A stretch of 32,607 bases of DNA, from NCBI GenBank assembly GCA_022340305.1, contig JAJDOF010000015.1:1-32607 (forward strand), written 5' to 3'. Within the stretch, counting starts at the first letter, position 1, and every line of letters starts with the position of its first letter. The DNA is from Gammaproteobacteria bacterium (GTDB lineage Bacteria; Pseudomonadota; Gammaproteobacteria; GCA-001735895). Positions 17,417 through 25,277 of the stretch are shown piece after piece. The notes below the pieces were generated by a model. That model did not search any database. It saw nothing but the letters and a program-made list of their open reading frames with translations, and had not been told where the DNA came from. Position numbers and translations under genes: made by a program.

Positions 17417-19285
17417 ATGGTCAATCACTACGCTCCCTGGAGATACGTTCTTCTGCTGCTGATTGTTGTGATCGGCGCCCTCTATGCGGCACCGAATCTC
17501 TACGGTGAGGACCCTGCGCTGCAGATCAGCCATCGAGTCAATCTGATCGATCAAGCCGAAGTCGCTAACATCAAGAGCCTGCTCGAAAACGAGGGCGTGG
17601 ACTATCGCTCGATCGAACTGGATGGCAACAACATCCTGGTGCGATTCGCCGCGGAGGAAGAACAGCTGCGTGCGGCCACCCAGGTTCGCGACGCACTCTT
17701 TGAAAACGACCGGCGTTACACTATCGCGCTCAACCTGGCGCCGGCCACTCCGGATTGGTTGACCAGCCTTAACGCGCTGCCAATGTATCTCGGCCTCGAT
17801 TTGCGTGGTGGCGTACATTTCTTGATGGAAGTCGATATGGAGTCGGCGATCGAGAAGTCACTGGAGCGATCTGCTGGCGAAATGCGCAGCTTCATGCGTG
17901 AGGAAAAAATACGCTACAAGGCGGTGCAGGCATCCAGCAATAGAATAAACCTGCGCTTCGCCAGTGCCGAGGCCCGTGATAGTGCGCACCTGCTGCTCGA
18001 GGACGAGTATCGTGATTTCGTGTTTGCCGATAGCAACGACGACCGCAGCTGGTTTATCGATGTCAGTTTCAACGAGAGTGCGCTCGTCGAGGAACAGCGT
18101 TCCGCCATCGAGCAGAATATCTCGACCTTGAAGAATCGCGTCAACGAACTCGGTGTAGCCGAACCGGTGATCCAGCGCCAGGGTGACAAGCGCGTGGTGG
18201 TGCAGTTGCCGGGTGTACAGGACACAGTGCGTGCCAAGGAAATACTGGGTGCGACCGCTACCCTGGAATTTCGACTGGTGCACGGCAGTTTTGCGGACTG
18301 GAGCGCCGCCGCGGCGAGCGGCAATGCGCCGATCGGCAGCCGGCTGTATAAGCGAAGCGACGGTTCGCCAGTACTGTTAAAACGCAACGTGATCGTCACC
18401 GGTGACCAGATCGTCGGAGCGGCCTCCGGTATTGACCAGCAAAGTGGCACGCCGGACGTTTCCATCACCATGAATTCCAGCGGGGCAGACCGCATGGCGC
18501 GGGTAACGCGCGAGAATATCGGCAAACCTATGGCGGTAGTGTTCATCGAGGATAAGTTCGAATTCACCGAAGTCGATGGTGAGCGCAAGCGTGTTCGCAG
18601 CACCGAATCCCAGGTCATCAATGTCGCCACCATTCAGGACCAACTGAGCAAGCGTTTCCATATCACCGGTCTCGACAGCACCCGCGAGGCGCGCGACCTT
18701 GCCCTGTTGCTGCGTGCCGGTGCTTTGCGTGCACCGATGGTCATCGTCGAGGAACGTACGGTTGGGCCGAGCCTCGGCCAGGAAAATATCGACCGCGGCT
18801 TTTTGTCGGTTATTGTCGGTTTCATTGCGGTATTGCTGTTCATGGCAGTTTACTACAAGGTTTTCGGCCTGGTTGCGAACCTGGCGCTGGCCCTCAACCT
18901 GGTGTTGATGGTTGCAATATTATCCATATTCCAGGCCACCCTGACCCTGCCCGGTATTGCCGGTATCGTGCTGACCGTGGGCATGGCGGTAGACGCCAAC
19001 GTGTTGATCTTCGAGCGTATCCGCGAAGAACTCAAACTGGGTAACACGCCGCAGGCTTCGATTTATGCCGGTTACAGCAAGGCCTTCGGCACCATTGCGG
19101 ACGCTAACATTACCACTTTTATTGCGGCCATCGTGTTATTTGGGTTTGGTACCGGCCCGATACAGGGTTTTGCCGTCACCTTGATGGTCGGTATCGTATC
19201 GTCGATGTTCACCGCAATTTTCGGCACGCGTGCCATCATCAACCTGATTTACGGCGGTAAACAGGTTAGCCGACTGGCGATTTGA
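17417..19285 (+). CDS. secD: Protein translocase subunit SecD
   Basis: The 622-residue inner-membrane protein uses the proton motive force with SecF to pull proteins through the SecYEG channel. Features: the first membrane helix at about 10-27; the conserved GLDLRGGVHF motif near 126-135; a large periplasmic P1 region (about 30-430) containing STLKNRVNELGVAEP and the IVGAASG region; and C-terminal helices with RAGALRAPM, TVGMAVDANVLIFERIREEL and YSKAFGTIADANITT, the RND-type signatures. Length matches E. coli SecD (615). The start at 17417 is 5 bases after yajC, and the end overlaps the beginning of the secF region. Confidence 0.97.
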   Translation: MVNHYAPWRYVLLLLIVVIGALYAAPNLYGEDPALQISHRVNLIDQAEVANIKSLLENEGVDYRSIELDGNNILVRFAAEEEQLRAATQVRDALFENDRRYTIALNLAPATPDWLTSLNALPMYLGLDLRGGVHFLMEVDMESAIEKSLERSAGEMRSFMREEKIRYKAVQASSNRINLRFASAEARDSAHLLLEDEYRDFVFADSNDDRSWFIDVSFNESALVEEQRSAIEQNISTLKNRVNELGVAEPVIQRQGDKRVVVQLPGVQDTVRAKEILGATATLEFRLVHGSFADWSAAAASGNAPIGSRLYKRSDGSPVLLKRNVIVTGDQIVGAASGIDQQSGTPDVSITMNSSGADRMARVTRENIGKPMAVVFIEDKFEFTEVDGERKRVRSTESQVINVATIQDQLSKRFHITGLDSTREARDLALLLRAGALRAPMVIVEERTVGPSLGQENIDRGFLSVIVGFIAVLLFMAVYYKVFGLVANLALALNLVLMVAILSIFQATLTLPGIAGIVLTVGMAVDANVLIFERIREELKLGNTPQASIYAGYSKAFGTIADANITTFIAAIVLFGFGTGPIQGFAVTLMVGIVSSMFTAIFGTRAIINLIYGGKQVSRLAI

Positions 19286-19287
19286 TT

Positions 19288-20220
19288 ATGGCTTTAACTC
19301 TACTCAAGAATTTTGATTTCATGGCATTGCGCAAGCCAGCGGTAATGCTTTCTGGCGTTTTGATACTGGCCTCGATCGTCAGTCTGTCTACCTTGAAACT
19401 GAACGTAGGTATCGATTTTACCGGTGGCAGTATCATCGAGGTTGGTTACCAGCAGGCGGTTGAGCTGGAGCCGATACGTAATGCGCTGGAAACCAAAGGT
19501 TTCGGCGACGCCATCGTGCAGCATTTCGGCAGCGCCAGCGAAGTGTTGATTCGCCTGGTGCCGGATGTCAACAAGGACAAGGCCGAGCTGAGCTCTGAAA
19601 TAATTACCTTGTTGCAAACGACCAGCGAGACCCCGATCGATGTGCGCCGGGTCGATTTTGTCGGCCCCCAGGTCGGTGAGGAGTTAACCGAGGATGGCGG
19701 GCTTGCGGTACTTTATGCGCTGATTGCGATCCTGATTTATGTCGCCTTTCGTTTCGAATATCGTTTTTCACTTGGAGCAGTTGCGGCCCTGGTACACGAC
19801 GTCATCATTACGCTGGGGGTTTTCTCGGTACTGCAGCTTGACTTCGACCTGAGCGTGCTGGCCGCTATCCTGGCGGTTATCGGCTATTCGCTCAACGACA
19901 CGATAGTGGTGTTTGACCGGGTACGTGAAAACTTTCGCAAAATTCGTAAGAAGACATCGCTGGAAGTGATCAATCTATCGATAAACCAGACCATTTCCCG
20001 TACCTTGATGACTTCTTTCACAACGCTGCTGGTATTGCTGTCGTTGTTTTTTCTGGGTGGTGGAGTGATCCACGCTTTCGCCTCGGCATTGATCATCGGT
20101 GTCGTGGTCGGTACCTATTCCTCAGTCTATGTCGCCACTACCTCCGCGCTGTTGCTCGGCATAAGCCGCAGCGATTTGCTGCTGCCTGATAAGGAAGACG
20201 AAGAGATGGCGCGACCTTGA
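19288..20220 (+). CDS. secF: Protein translocase subunit SecF
   Basis: The 310-residue inner-membrane partner of SecD contains the conserved GIDFTGGSIIEV motif after the first helix, VGPQVGEEL before the second, and the RND-type IGYSLNDTIVVFDRVREN and QTISRTLMTSFTTLLVL segments in the C-terminal membrane domain. Length is close to E. coli SecF (323). ATG 19288 is chosen, two bases after the secD stop; an in-frame TTG at 19282 overlaps that stop and is less likely. Six membrane helices are expected. Tight spacing implies translation coupled to SecD, as the two work in a 1:1 complex. Confidence 0.96.
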   Translation: MALTLLKNFDFMALRKPAVMLSGVLILASIVSLSTLKLNVGIDFTGGSIIEVGYQQAVELEPIRNALETKGFGDAIVQHFGSASEVLIRLVPDVNKDKAELSSEIITLLQTTSETPIDVRRVDFVGPQVGEELTEDGGLAVLYALIAILIYVAFRFEYRFSLGAVAALVHDVIITLGVFSVLQLDFDLSVLAAILAVIGYSLNDTIVVFDRVRENFRKIRKKTSLEVINLSINQTISRTLMTSFTTLLVLLSLFFLGGGVIHAFASALIIGVVVGTYSSVYVATTSALLLGISRSDLLLPDKEDEEMARP

Positions 20221-20235
20221 GCCTGGGAGACGAAT

Positions 20236-20481
20236 ATGCATCTTGATCCCGAATTGATCGACGAGTTAAACCTGTTGCGGCGTTTCAGCATGGGTGGACC
20301 GGTTGCCATGAATGTGCACGATAACCCCGATCCCGCGGTCACTGCGGCAGCCGAGCGAATGTTCGAAAAAGGCCTGATCACCGCGCCCGACGGTGGACAG
20401 CTCAGTGACGCTGGGCGCGAGGCGGTTGAACACATGGAACGCCTGCTGACCTTGCTCGATCCGCCGCTGGAACCTATCTAG
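20236..20481 (+). CDS. TIGR02647-like small conserved protein
   Basis: The 81-residue soluble protein has the pattern ELIDELNLLRRF, then AAAERMFEKGLITAPDGG and LSDAGREAVEHMERLLTLL. I recall this pattern from the gammaproteobacterial family TIGR02647, known mainly from Pseudomonas and relatives. The family has no established function; the helix-turn layout with a GLIT-type beta hairpin resembles a small winged-helix protein, but DNA binding is not shown. GGGAG upstream of ATG 20236 gives a good ribosome site. It follows secF by 15 bases and is probably the last gene of that operon. Confidence 0.7.
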   Translation: MHLDPELIDELNLLRRFSMGGPVAMNVHDNPDPAVTAAAERMFEKGLITAPDGGQLSDAGREAVEHMERLLTLLDPPLEPI

Positions 20482-20597
20482 CGAGTGCCGCCGTAGGGCT
20501 GACGGCTGCCTGCCGGTTTAGCGAAATAATCCTGTATGACGCCCTACCTGTCGTGGTGGGGGTTTGAGCTAAAAAAGGGTTCCCTGTGATAGCCAGG

Positions 20598-20629
20598 CAA
20601 TCAGCTGCTAACATTGACCCAATCAGCTG
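20598..20629 (+). repeat. Pair of 10-bp direct repeats
   Basis: CAATCAGCTG occurs at 20598-20607 and again at 20620-20629, 22 bases apart start to start, about two helical turns. Each contains the palindrome CAGCTG. The spacing would suit a dimeric regulator, but two copies of ten bases may be chance. Confidence 0.5.
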
Positions 20630-20684
20630 GCGCTAGTGTCACGGCGCTGGCAGAGCAGTGCCCGGCAAACCCGGCCGGGTCTTC

Positions 20685-20708
20685 ATCATCACCATCGGTG
20701 GTGATGAT
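20685..20708 (+). terminator. Hairpin with delayed T tract, possible terminator
   Basis: A perfect 10-bp stem, ATCATCACCA with TGGTGATGAT, closes the loop TCGG. A run of seven T follows only after nine more bases, so it is a poor match to an intrinsic terminator but could end read-through from the Sec operon. The stem is AT-rich. Confidence 0.35.
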
Positions 20709-20876
20709 ATTCCCCGGTTTTTTTCGTCGAACGCAACCGTCCGGATCATTACCAATACCCGCTGGTCCTGCAGGTAGAGCAGCAGGATTTCAACCGCTCC
20801 GAAATCGTTTTGCCGTCACCTCGGTATTTGCGCTCGAGGTGCCGCTGCTTATCCGGCTGAACCAGGCCGATAAATA
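20708..20876 (+). pseudogene. Possible remnant of a CcdB-like toxin gene
   Basis: In the frame containing 20728 the translation reads VERNRPDHYQYPLVLQV, then FNRSEIVLP. This loosely fits the start of CcdB-family toxins (a YxN segment, YPYLLDVQ, then a TRVVIPL strand). The frame then ends without the rest of the family. The neighbouring frame continues with LEVPLLIRLNQADK, which could be a frameshifted continuation. There is no start codon with a ribosome site and no antitoxin gene upstream. The resemblance is from memory and weak; it may be noncoding. Confidence 0.18.
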
Positions 20877-21021
20877 ATCAACATTAAAATGAATCGCAGC
20901 TGTACTTGTCGTTTTCCCTGCAGCGATCGCTCTGGATAACTTGATCACCTGGCGGCCGGCGCAAAACTGTGGTGCATGTCGTGATCCGGCCAGACGTTCA
21001 AGCAGGCTGTAGTTTAGTCGC

Positions 21022-21027
21022 TATAAT
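21022..21027 (+). promoter_or_regulatory. -10 box upstream of the STAS gene
   Basis: A perfect TATAAT preceded by C lies 101 bases before the STAS start. The best -35 is TTCAAG at 20997-21002, weak and 19 bases away. It would give a leader of about 95 bases for the STAS-PilZ pair. Confidence 0.4.
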
Positions 21028-21128
21028 TGGATGATTGCAGCAATTCTACGCCATGGCCTGGGCCAATTCGGGCGGGACCATGTCAACCCGGGAATGGTTT
21101 AAATGCCGGCTAACAACAGGGAATATTA

Positions 21129-21431
21129 ATGGGAATAAATATGACGGTTTCCGCAAGCGGTGATCGAGTCACCATCGCTGTAGCCGGCAAATTCGATTTT
21201 CAGCTCTACGACGAGTTCCGTGCCTCCTTTGTCGAAACCGCGGGTATTGGTGTAACCTACCGGGTAGATTTAGCAGATATCGAATACCTGGACAGTTCGG
21301 CGCTCGGCATGCTGTTGTTGCTGCGCGAGCACGCCGGCGGGGATGGATCTGATATCCAGATTACCAACGCCTCGAGCGAAGTTCGCAGGATCCTGGATGT
21401 CGCTAATTTCGGTAAATTGTTCCAGTTTTAA
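21129..21431 (+). CDS. STAS-domain anti-sigma-factor-antagonist-like protein
   Basis: The 100-residue single-domain protein has the STAS pattern: strand VTIAVAGKFDF, strand YRVDLADIEYLDSSALGMLLLL and a C-terminal helix VRRILDVANFGKLF. The serine after Asp55 (S56) is at the phosphorylation site used by SpoIIAA/HsbA-type switch proteins. Such proteins bind a partner kinase/anti-sigma factor when dephosphorylated. No kinase or PP2C phosphatase gene is beside it. AGGGA upstream of ATG 21129 gives the start; a second ATG at 21141 is also in frame. It lies 12 bases before the PilZ gene, so the two are almost certainly one operon linking partner switching to c-di-GMP. Confidence 0.87.
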   Translation: MGINMTVSASGDRVTIAVAGKFDFQLYDEFRASFVETAGIGVTYRVDLADIEYLDSSALGMLLLLREHAGGDGSDIQITNASSEVRRILDVANFGKLFQF

Positions 21432-21443
21432 CGAGATTCGCCA

Positions 21444-21737
21444 ATGAATAAAAACCTCGAGAAACGCGATTTCCTGCGCATGCCAATCGATTGCAGACTC
21501 CGCTATTCTGTCGTCGGCGACAACCGAGAGTTTCAGGGCAAGGTCATCAACCTGAGCAACAAGGGTATTTTATTTACCTCGAGGCAGAGGCTGGAGGTCG
21601 GCAGTCTGCTCACTCTGGTACTCACCCCGAGCCAGACCAATACTCCCCCCATGCATGCCACGGTCAAAGTGACGCGGGTCGTCAGTAACCGGGTGCAGTA
21701 CGAGGTGGCCGGCATTATCCGCAGAAAATTCGACTAG
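21444..21737 (+). CDS. PilZ-domain c-di-GMP receptor
   Basis: The 97-residue protein is a lone PilZ domain. Both c-di-GMP-binding motifs are present: RDFLR (R8 and R12, RxxxR) and NLSNKG (N36, S38, G41, the [D/N]xSxxG motif), followed by the beta-barrel strands GSLLTLVLTPS and VQYEVAGIIRRKF. It should bind c-di-GMP and alter a partner protein, such as a motility or surface-attachment component; none is encoded nearby. It is translated just downstream of the STAS gene. The gene converges on ispG, with 62 bases between them holding a short AGCGC/GCGCT inverted repeat but no clear terminator. Confidence 0.92.
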   Translation: MNKNLEKRDFLRMPIDCRLRYSVVGDNREFQGKVINLSNKGILFTSRQRLEVGSLLTLVLTPSQTNTPPMHATVKVTRVVSNRVQYEVAGIIRRKFD

Positions 21738-21799
21738 GGAAGCGCTGATCGAGTTATGCAGTAACAACTTGCGCTCAGACAATCCGTTGTCGTCCAGGC

Positions 21800-23041
21800 T
21801 TAACCAGCGTCTCCCTGGTTTGTCGCGTAGTGGGTTTTGACGTAGTTCTTCACCAGACCGATAAATTCCTGCGCGATATTATCGCCTTTCAGGGTCACTG
21901 TTTTTTCCCCATCCTGGTAAACCGGCGCGACCGGTTGCTCTCCGGTGCCCGGCAAGCTAATGCCGATGTTGGCGTGCTTGCTCTCACCGGGACCATTGAC
22001 GACGCAACCCATAACCGCAACTTTCATTGATTCGACACCCGGATACTGATGCTTCCAGGTGGGCATGGAGCTGTCCAGTTCCTGCTGAATCTGCTGCGCC
22101 AGCACCTGGAAATACTCGCTGGTGGTGCGCCCGCAACCGGGACAGGCGGTGACGCTGGGCGTAAAGGAACGCAGTCCCAGCGATTGCAGTAATTGCTGTG
22201 CCACCTTCACTTCGCGCTCACGCGACGCGCCAGGTTCCGGCGTCAGCGAAATGCGGATGGTATCGCCGATGCCCTGATTGAGCAGGATGGCGAGCGCCGC
22301 ACTCGATGCAACGACGCCGGGGTCGCCCATACCGGCCTCTGTCAGACCCAGATGCAGCGCGTACTGGCAGCGTTTTGCCAGGCTCTGATACACCTCGATC
22401 AGATCCGGTATGCGACTCATCTTGCAACTGATGACGATACGATCGGCGCCGAGACCAATGTCCTCGGCAAAGGCAGCGCTCGACAGAGCTGATTCAATCA
22501 CGGCCTGGCGAGTGACCGCCTGCAGCGATGCCGGGTCAGCCAGGTTGGCATTACGTGTCAGCAGGCCCGCCAGCACCTGTTGATCGAGACTGCCCCAGTT
22601 CACGCCGATGCGCACCGGTTTGTCGTAGCGGCAGGCGATCTCGATCATGTCGCTGAACTGTCGGTCGCGCTTCTTGCCATGCCCGACGTTGCCCGGATTG
22701 ATACGAAACTTGGCCAGCGCACGCGCGCTGGCGTCGTGCTGAGCGAGCAGCTTGTGGCCGTTAAAATGGAAATCACCGACCAGTGGAACGTGACAATCCT
22801 GTTCCGCCAATTGCTCGACGATGTAGGGTAGCGCGCGCGCTGCGGCATCGTTGTTGACAGTGACGCGCACCAGTTCCGAGCCGCTTTCATGCAGCAGTTT
22901 TACCTGGGCCACGGTCGCCACGATATCGGCGGTATCGGTATTGGTCATCGACTGCACCACGACCGGCGCGCCGCCGCCGACGGTGACGCCGGCGATATCA
23001 ACGCTGTGCCTTTGACTGCTTTGCTGACTGGCTTGATTCAT
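21800..23041 (-). CDS. ispG: 4-hydroxy-3-methylbut-2-en-1-yl diphosphate synthase IspG
   Basis: The 413-residue [4Fe-4S] enzyme reduces methylerythritol cyclodiphosphate to HMBPP in the non-mevalonate isoprenoid pathway. Landmarks are [20 protein letters not shown], the RIGVNWGSL and [14 protein letters not shown] regions, and the cluster ligands: CPGC (two Cys) and the Cys of GCVVNGPGE with its following Glu. The insert around [14 protein letters not shown] and the length above 400 resemble the longer IspG type known from alpha/betaproteobacteria and Xanthomonas, not the E. coli length (372). ATG 23041 is preferred; the open frame extends 14 codons to 23083, but that ATG lies inside a putative promoter. 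Confidence 0.96.
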   Translation of the reverse strand: MNQASQQSSQRHSVDIAGVTVGGGAPVVVQSMTNTDTADIVATVAQVKLLHESGSELVRVTVNNDAAARALPYIVEQLAEQDCHVPLVGDFHFNGHKLLAQHDASARALAKFRINPGNVGHGKKRDRQFSDMIEIACRYDKPVRIGVNWGSLDQQVLAGLLTRNANLADPASLQAVTRQAVIESALSSAAFAEDIGLGADRIVISCKMSRIPDLIEVYQSLAKRCQYALHLGLTEAGMGDPGVVASSAALAILLNQGIGDTIRISLTPEPGASREREVKVAQQLLQSLGLRSFTPSVTACPGCGRTTSEYFQVLAQQIQQELDSSMPTWKHQYPGVESMKVAVMGCVVNGPGESKHANIGISLPGTGEQPVAPVYQDGEKTVTLKGDNIAQEFIGLVKNYVKTHYATNQGDAG

Positions 23042-23066
23042 GGTTCCGTGCGAGAAATCAGGGGCG

Positions 23067-23093
23067 CTTATATTAAAGAACATTGCCTGTCAG
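23067..23093 (-). promoter_or_regulatory. Possible ispG promoter
   Basis: On the minus strand CTGACA (23088-23093, 5 of 6 to TTGACA) and TATAAG (23067-23072, 5 of 6) are separated by 15 bases, slightly short. If used, transcription starts just before ATG 23041, which favours that start codon. Confidence 0.35.
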
Positions 23094-23206
23094 TGAAAGC
23101 GATATGCGGTCGCTTTGGTGATGGTCTGGCCGCAGTTGCGATTCCCGCTGTTTCGCAGGTGCGCTAAAACCATTAGAATTCCAGTCTGTTTTAGATGGGA
23201 GTAAGC

Positions 23207-23902
23207 GTGTTTAGCCAGGTTAGTGTCATTGCCTTTGATCTCGACGATACACTGTGGCCGTGTATGCCGACGATCCATCGGGCCGAGGAAATTCTCTACC
23301 AGTGGCTGACGCGGTATTACCCGCGCATTACGCATAACTTCGACCCCGAGCAGATGATCGCCTATCGCCGGGAATTCAGTGCACGCGAGGCTCGCTATGC
23401 CATCGATATGACGGCCATGCGGCGTGATTTTCTGCATCACCTGGGCGAGATCCACGATTATGACGGGCAGCAGGTTGCGAGCCAGGGTTTCGATGTTTTT
23501 TTTATCGCACGCCAGCAAGTCGAATTTTACGATGACGTAATGCCCTGTCTGCAACGACTCAAACAGAAGTTTCGACTCGGCACCCTCACCAATGGCAATG
23601 CCAGTGTCCAACACGTGGGACTGGGTGATTTGATCGAGCACGCCGTTGGCGCCTCTGACGTTATGCGCGCCAAACCAGATCCTCTGATTTACCAGCACCT
23701 GGCCCAACGCTTCGAGGTGCAACCCGAAGAGATCCTTTACGTCGGTGATCATCCGCACTATGACGTGGTTGGCTCCGTCAATGCCGGGTTCCACGCGGTG
23801 TGGATTAATCGCGAGCGCATGGAATGGCCGGCGGACTTGCCGCAACCCACCTACCAGGTGAGCGATTTGCACCAACTTGAGGCGTTGCTCGAAGGTCGCT
23901 AG
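23207..23902 (+). CDS. HAD-superfamily (subfamily IA) hydrolase, YigB-like
   Basis: The cytoplasmic phosphatase has about 231 residues. The HAD motif I is FDLDDTLWP (D11 and D13), motif II LGTLTNGN, the lysine lies in RAKPDP and motif IV is VGDHPHYDVVGS. A helical cap (about 20-100) separates motifs I and II, as in YigB and GS-type phosphatases acting on FMN or small phosphoesters; the substrate cannot be read. GTG 23207 is chosen because GGGAG lies 5 bases upstream, while ATG 23195 (four codons earlier) has no ribosome site. The gene is divergent from ispG and convergent with tesA. Confidence 0.85.
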   Translation: MFSQVSVIAFDLDDTLWPCMPTIHRAEEILYQWLTRYYPRITHNFDPEQMIAYRREFSAREARYAIDMTAMRRDFLHHLGEIHDYDGQQVASQGFDVFFIARQQVEFYDDVMPCLQRLKQKFRLGTLTNGNASVQHVGLGDLIEHAVGASDVMRAKPDPLIYQHLAQRFEVQPEEILYVGDHPHYDVVGSVNAGFHAVWINRERMEWPADLPQPTYQVSDLHQLEALLEGR

Positions 23903-23974
23903 TTCAATGCCAGGGGCCTCTAATCACGTCATCAACGAGTAGCTGGCACCCGAGACCATCAGTTGCGTGCAGAC

Positions 23975-24613
23975 TCAGTCAGAGGCACCCCTGATAATTT
24001 CAGCCATGATTGAAGTCACCTTTTGCGCCAGTATCGGTTGCGCGAGTGCGGTAGGGTGTATACCGTCCTCCTGCATTAGTGCCGGATCGCTGGCTGCCAC
24101 CCCTTCGAGGAAGCGGGGCAGGTAATGGATGTCAAATTCGGCGTTGATTTTGTCGAATATCTGCTGAAAACGGGCATTGTAAGCTGCGCCGAAATTGGGT
24201 GGCATACGCACTCCGATCAGCAGTATGGTGACTCCCTGTGAAGCGGCGAGGCGCACCATCTGCCGCAGGTTGTCGGTGCTCTGATCGAACCCTAGTCCGC
24301 GCAGGCCGTCGTTACCGCCAAGCTCGATGATCAAATGGCTGGGTTGGTGCTGCCGCAACAGTTCGGGCAGGCGTTGCAGGCCACCAAAGGTAGTTTCTCC
24401 GCTGATACTGGCATTGATTACGCTTGTGTGCGCAAAACTTGCCCCTATATTGGTAGTGAACAAATGCGTCCAGCCCTGTTCGACGGGGATATTGTGGGCG
24501 GCGCTTAAACTGTCGCCTAAAATCAGGACTTTGACTTCCGCGTGTTTTGCAGCGTCCGCGCTGTGAACGCCGAGCAACATGAACAGGACCATGGCTGAAA
24601 ATAATCTCTGCAT
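23975..24613 (-). CDS. tesA: Multifunctional acyl-CoA thioesterase I / lysophospholipase L1 / protease I TesA
   Basis: The 212-residue GDSL (SGNH) hydrolase has a signal peptide (about 1-21, ending SADA) for export to the periplasm. Catalytic blocks: GDSLSAAHN with S35, ISGETTFGG (oxyanion Gly), LGGNDGLRG (Asn) and DGIHP (D183 and H186). It hydrolyses acyl-CoA, lysophospholipids and esters. In E. coli tesA is divergent from ybbA, and here the two 5' ends actually overlap. Length matches E. coli (208). The start at 24613 gives a short positively charged n-region. Confidence 0.95.
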   Translation of the reverse strand: MQRLFSAMVLFMLLGVHSADAAKHAEVKVLILGDSLSAAHNIPVEQGWTHLFTTNIGASFAHTSVINASISGETTFGGLQRLPELLRQHQPSHLIIELGGNDGLRGLGFDQSTDNLRQMVRLAASQGVTILLIGVRMPPNFGAAYNARFQQIFDKINAEFDIHYLPRFLEGVAASDPALMQEDGIHPTALAQPILAQKVTSIMAEIIRGASD

Positions 24614-25274
24614 TGCATTAAATCAGGTCGCAAAGACCGTGGATACTCCGGAAGGAAAACTCGACATCCTCGATAATATATCACTCCAGGTCGAATATCA
24701 GGAAGCAGTTGTCATCAAGGGTGCGTCTGGCTCGGGTAAAACTACCTTGCTCGGCTTGATGGCGGGTCTCGACCAGGCGAGTTCGGGCGACATCTTGTTA
24801 CTCGGCCATAACCTGATGCAAAAAAACGAGGAACAGCGCGCGGCGATTCGCTCCGGTCAGGTGGGCTTCGTATTCCAGTCATTCCACCTGGTGCAGGGCG
24901 CCAGCGCAGTGCAGAATGTCATGTTACCGCTGGAACTGAGTGGCATCGGGGATGCACAGGCCAGGGCGCTGGCAAGTCTGCAACAGGTGGGCCTGGAATC
25001 CAGGCGCGATACCCTGGTGGAACATCTCTCCGGGGGGGAGCAGCAGCGCGTCGCTATTGCGCGCGCCTACGCCACCCGCCCGCGGATCCTGTTTGCCGAC
25101 GAACCCACCGGTAATCTCGATGCAACGACCGGTCGGCAGATAGCTGATTTGATGTTTGCGCTGCGGGACCAGTCAGGTACTACGCTGGTGCTCGTGACCC
25201 ATGAAACCGAGTTGCTTGAGCGCGGTGATCGCCAGATTCTGATCGAATCCGGCCGACTGGTCAGCGACGGATAA
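24591..25274 (+). CDS. ybbA: ABC transporter ATP-binding protein YbbA
   Basis: The 227-residue cytoplasmic ATPase resembles LolD/MacB-type transporters that work on the periplasmic face. Walker A is GASGSGKTT (44-52), the Q-loop is in FVFQSFHLV, the signature is LSGGEQQR, Walker B is ILFADEPTGNLD, and the switch His lies in VTHETE. ATG 24591 aligns with the E. coli YbbA start; ATG 24579 is also in frame, 12 bases up. It is followed after 3 bases by the permease ybbP. YbbAP with TesA is a conserved trio thought to handle hydrophobic compounds at the membrane; the substrate is not known from sequence. Confidence 0.92.
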   Translation: MAENNLCIALNQVAKTVDTPEGKLDILDNISLQVEYQEAVVIKGASGSGKTTLLGLMAGLDQASSGDILLLGHNLMQKNEEQRAAIRSGQVGFVFQSFHLVQGASAVQNVMLPLELSGIGDAQARALASLQQVGLESRRDTLVEHLSGGEQQRVAIARAYATRPRILFADEPTGNLDATTGRQIADLMFALRDQSGTTLVLVTHETELLERGDRQILIESGRLVSDG

Positions 25275-25277
25275 GCG

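Larger units (their letters stand above)
20482..21128 (+). other. Long stretch without a confident gene
   Basis: These 647 bases lie between the TIGR02647-like gene and the STAS gene. They hold two 10-bp direct repeats (20598 and 20620), a 10-bp hairpin (20685-20708), a possible frameshifted toxin-like remnant (about 20708-20876) and a TATAAT box (21022) near the STAS gene. An 87-codon open frame at 20614-20877 starts with TTG and lacks a ribosome site, so it is not called. Confidence 0.6.

Noticed and set aside
20614..20877. 87-codon TTG-started open frame in the gap after secF
   Set aside because: No ribosome site, low-complexity composition, and a hairpin lies inside it.
21738..21799. AGCGC/GCGCT inverted repeat between the PilZ gene and ispG as a terminator
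   Set aside because: Only a 5-bp stem with a long loop and no T tract on either strand.
23042..23083. 14-codon N-terminal extension of ispG
   Set aside because: The upstream ATG lies inside a putative promoter and these residues do not fit the IspG family.
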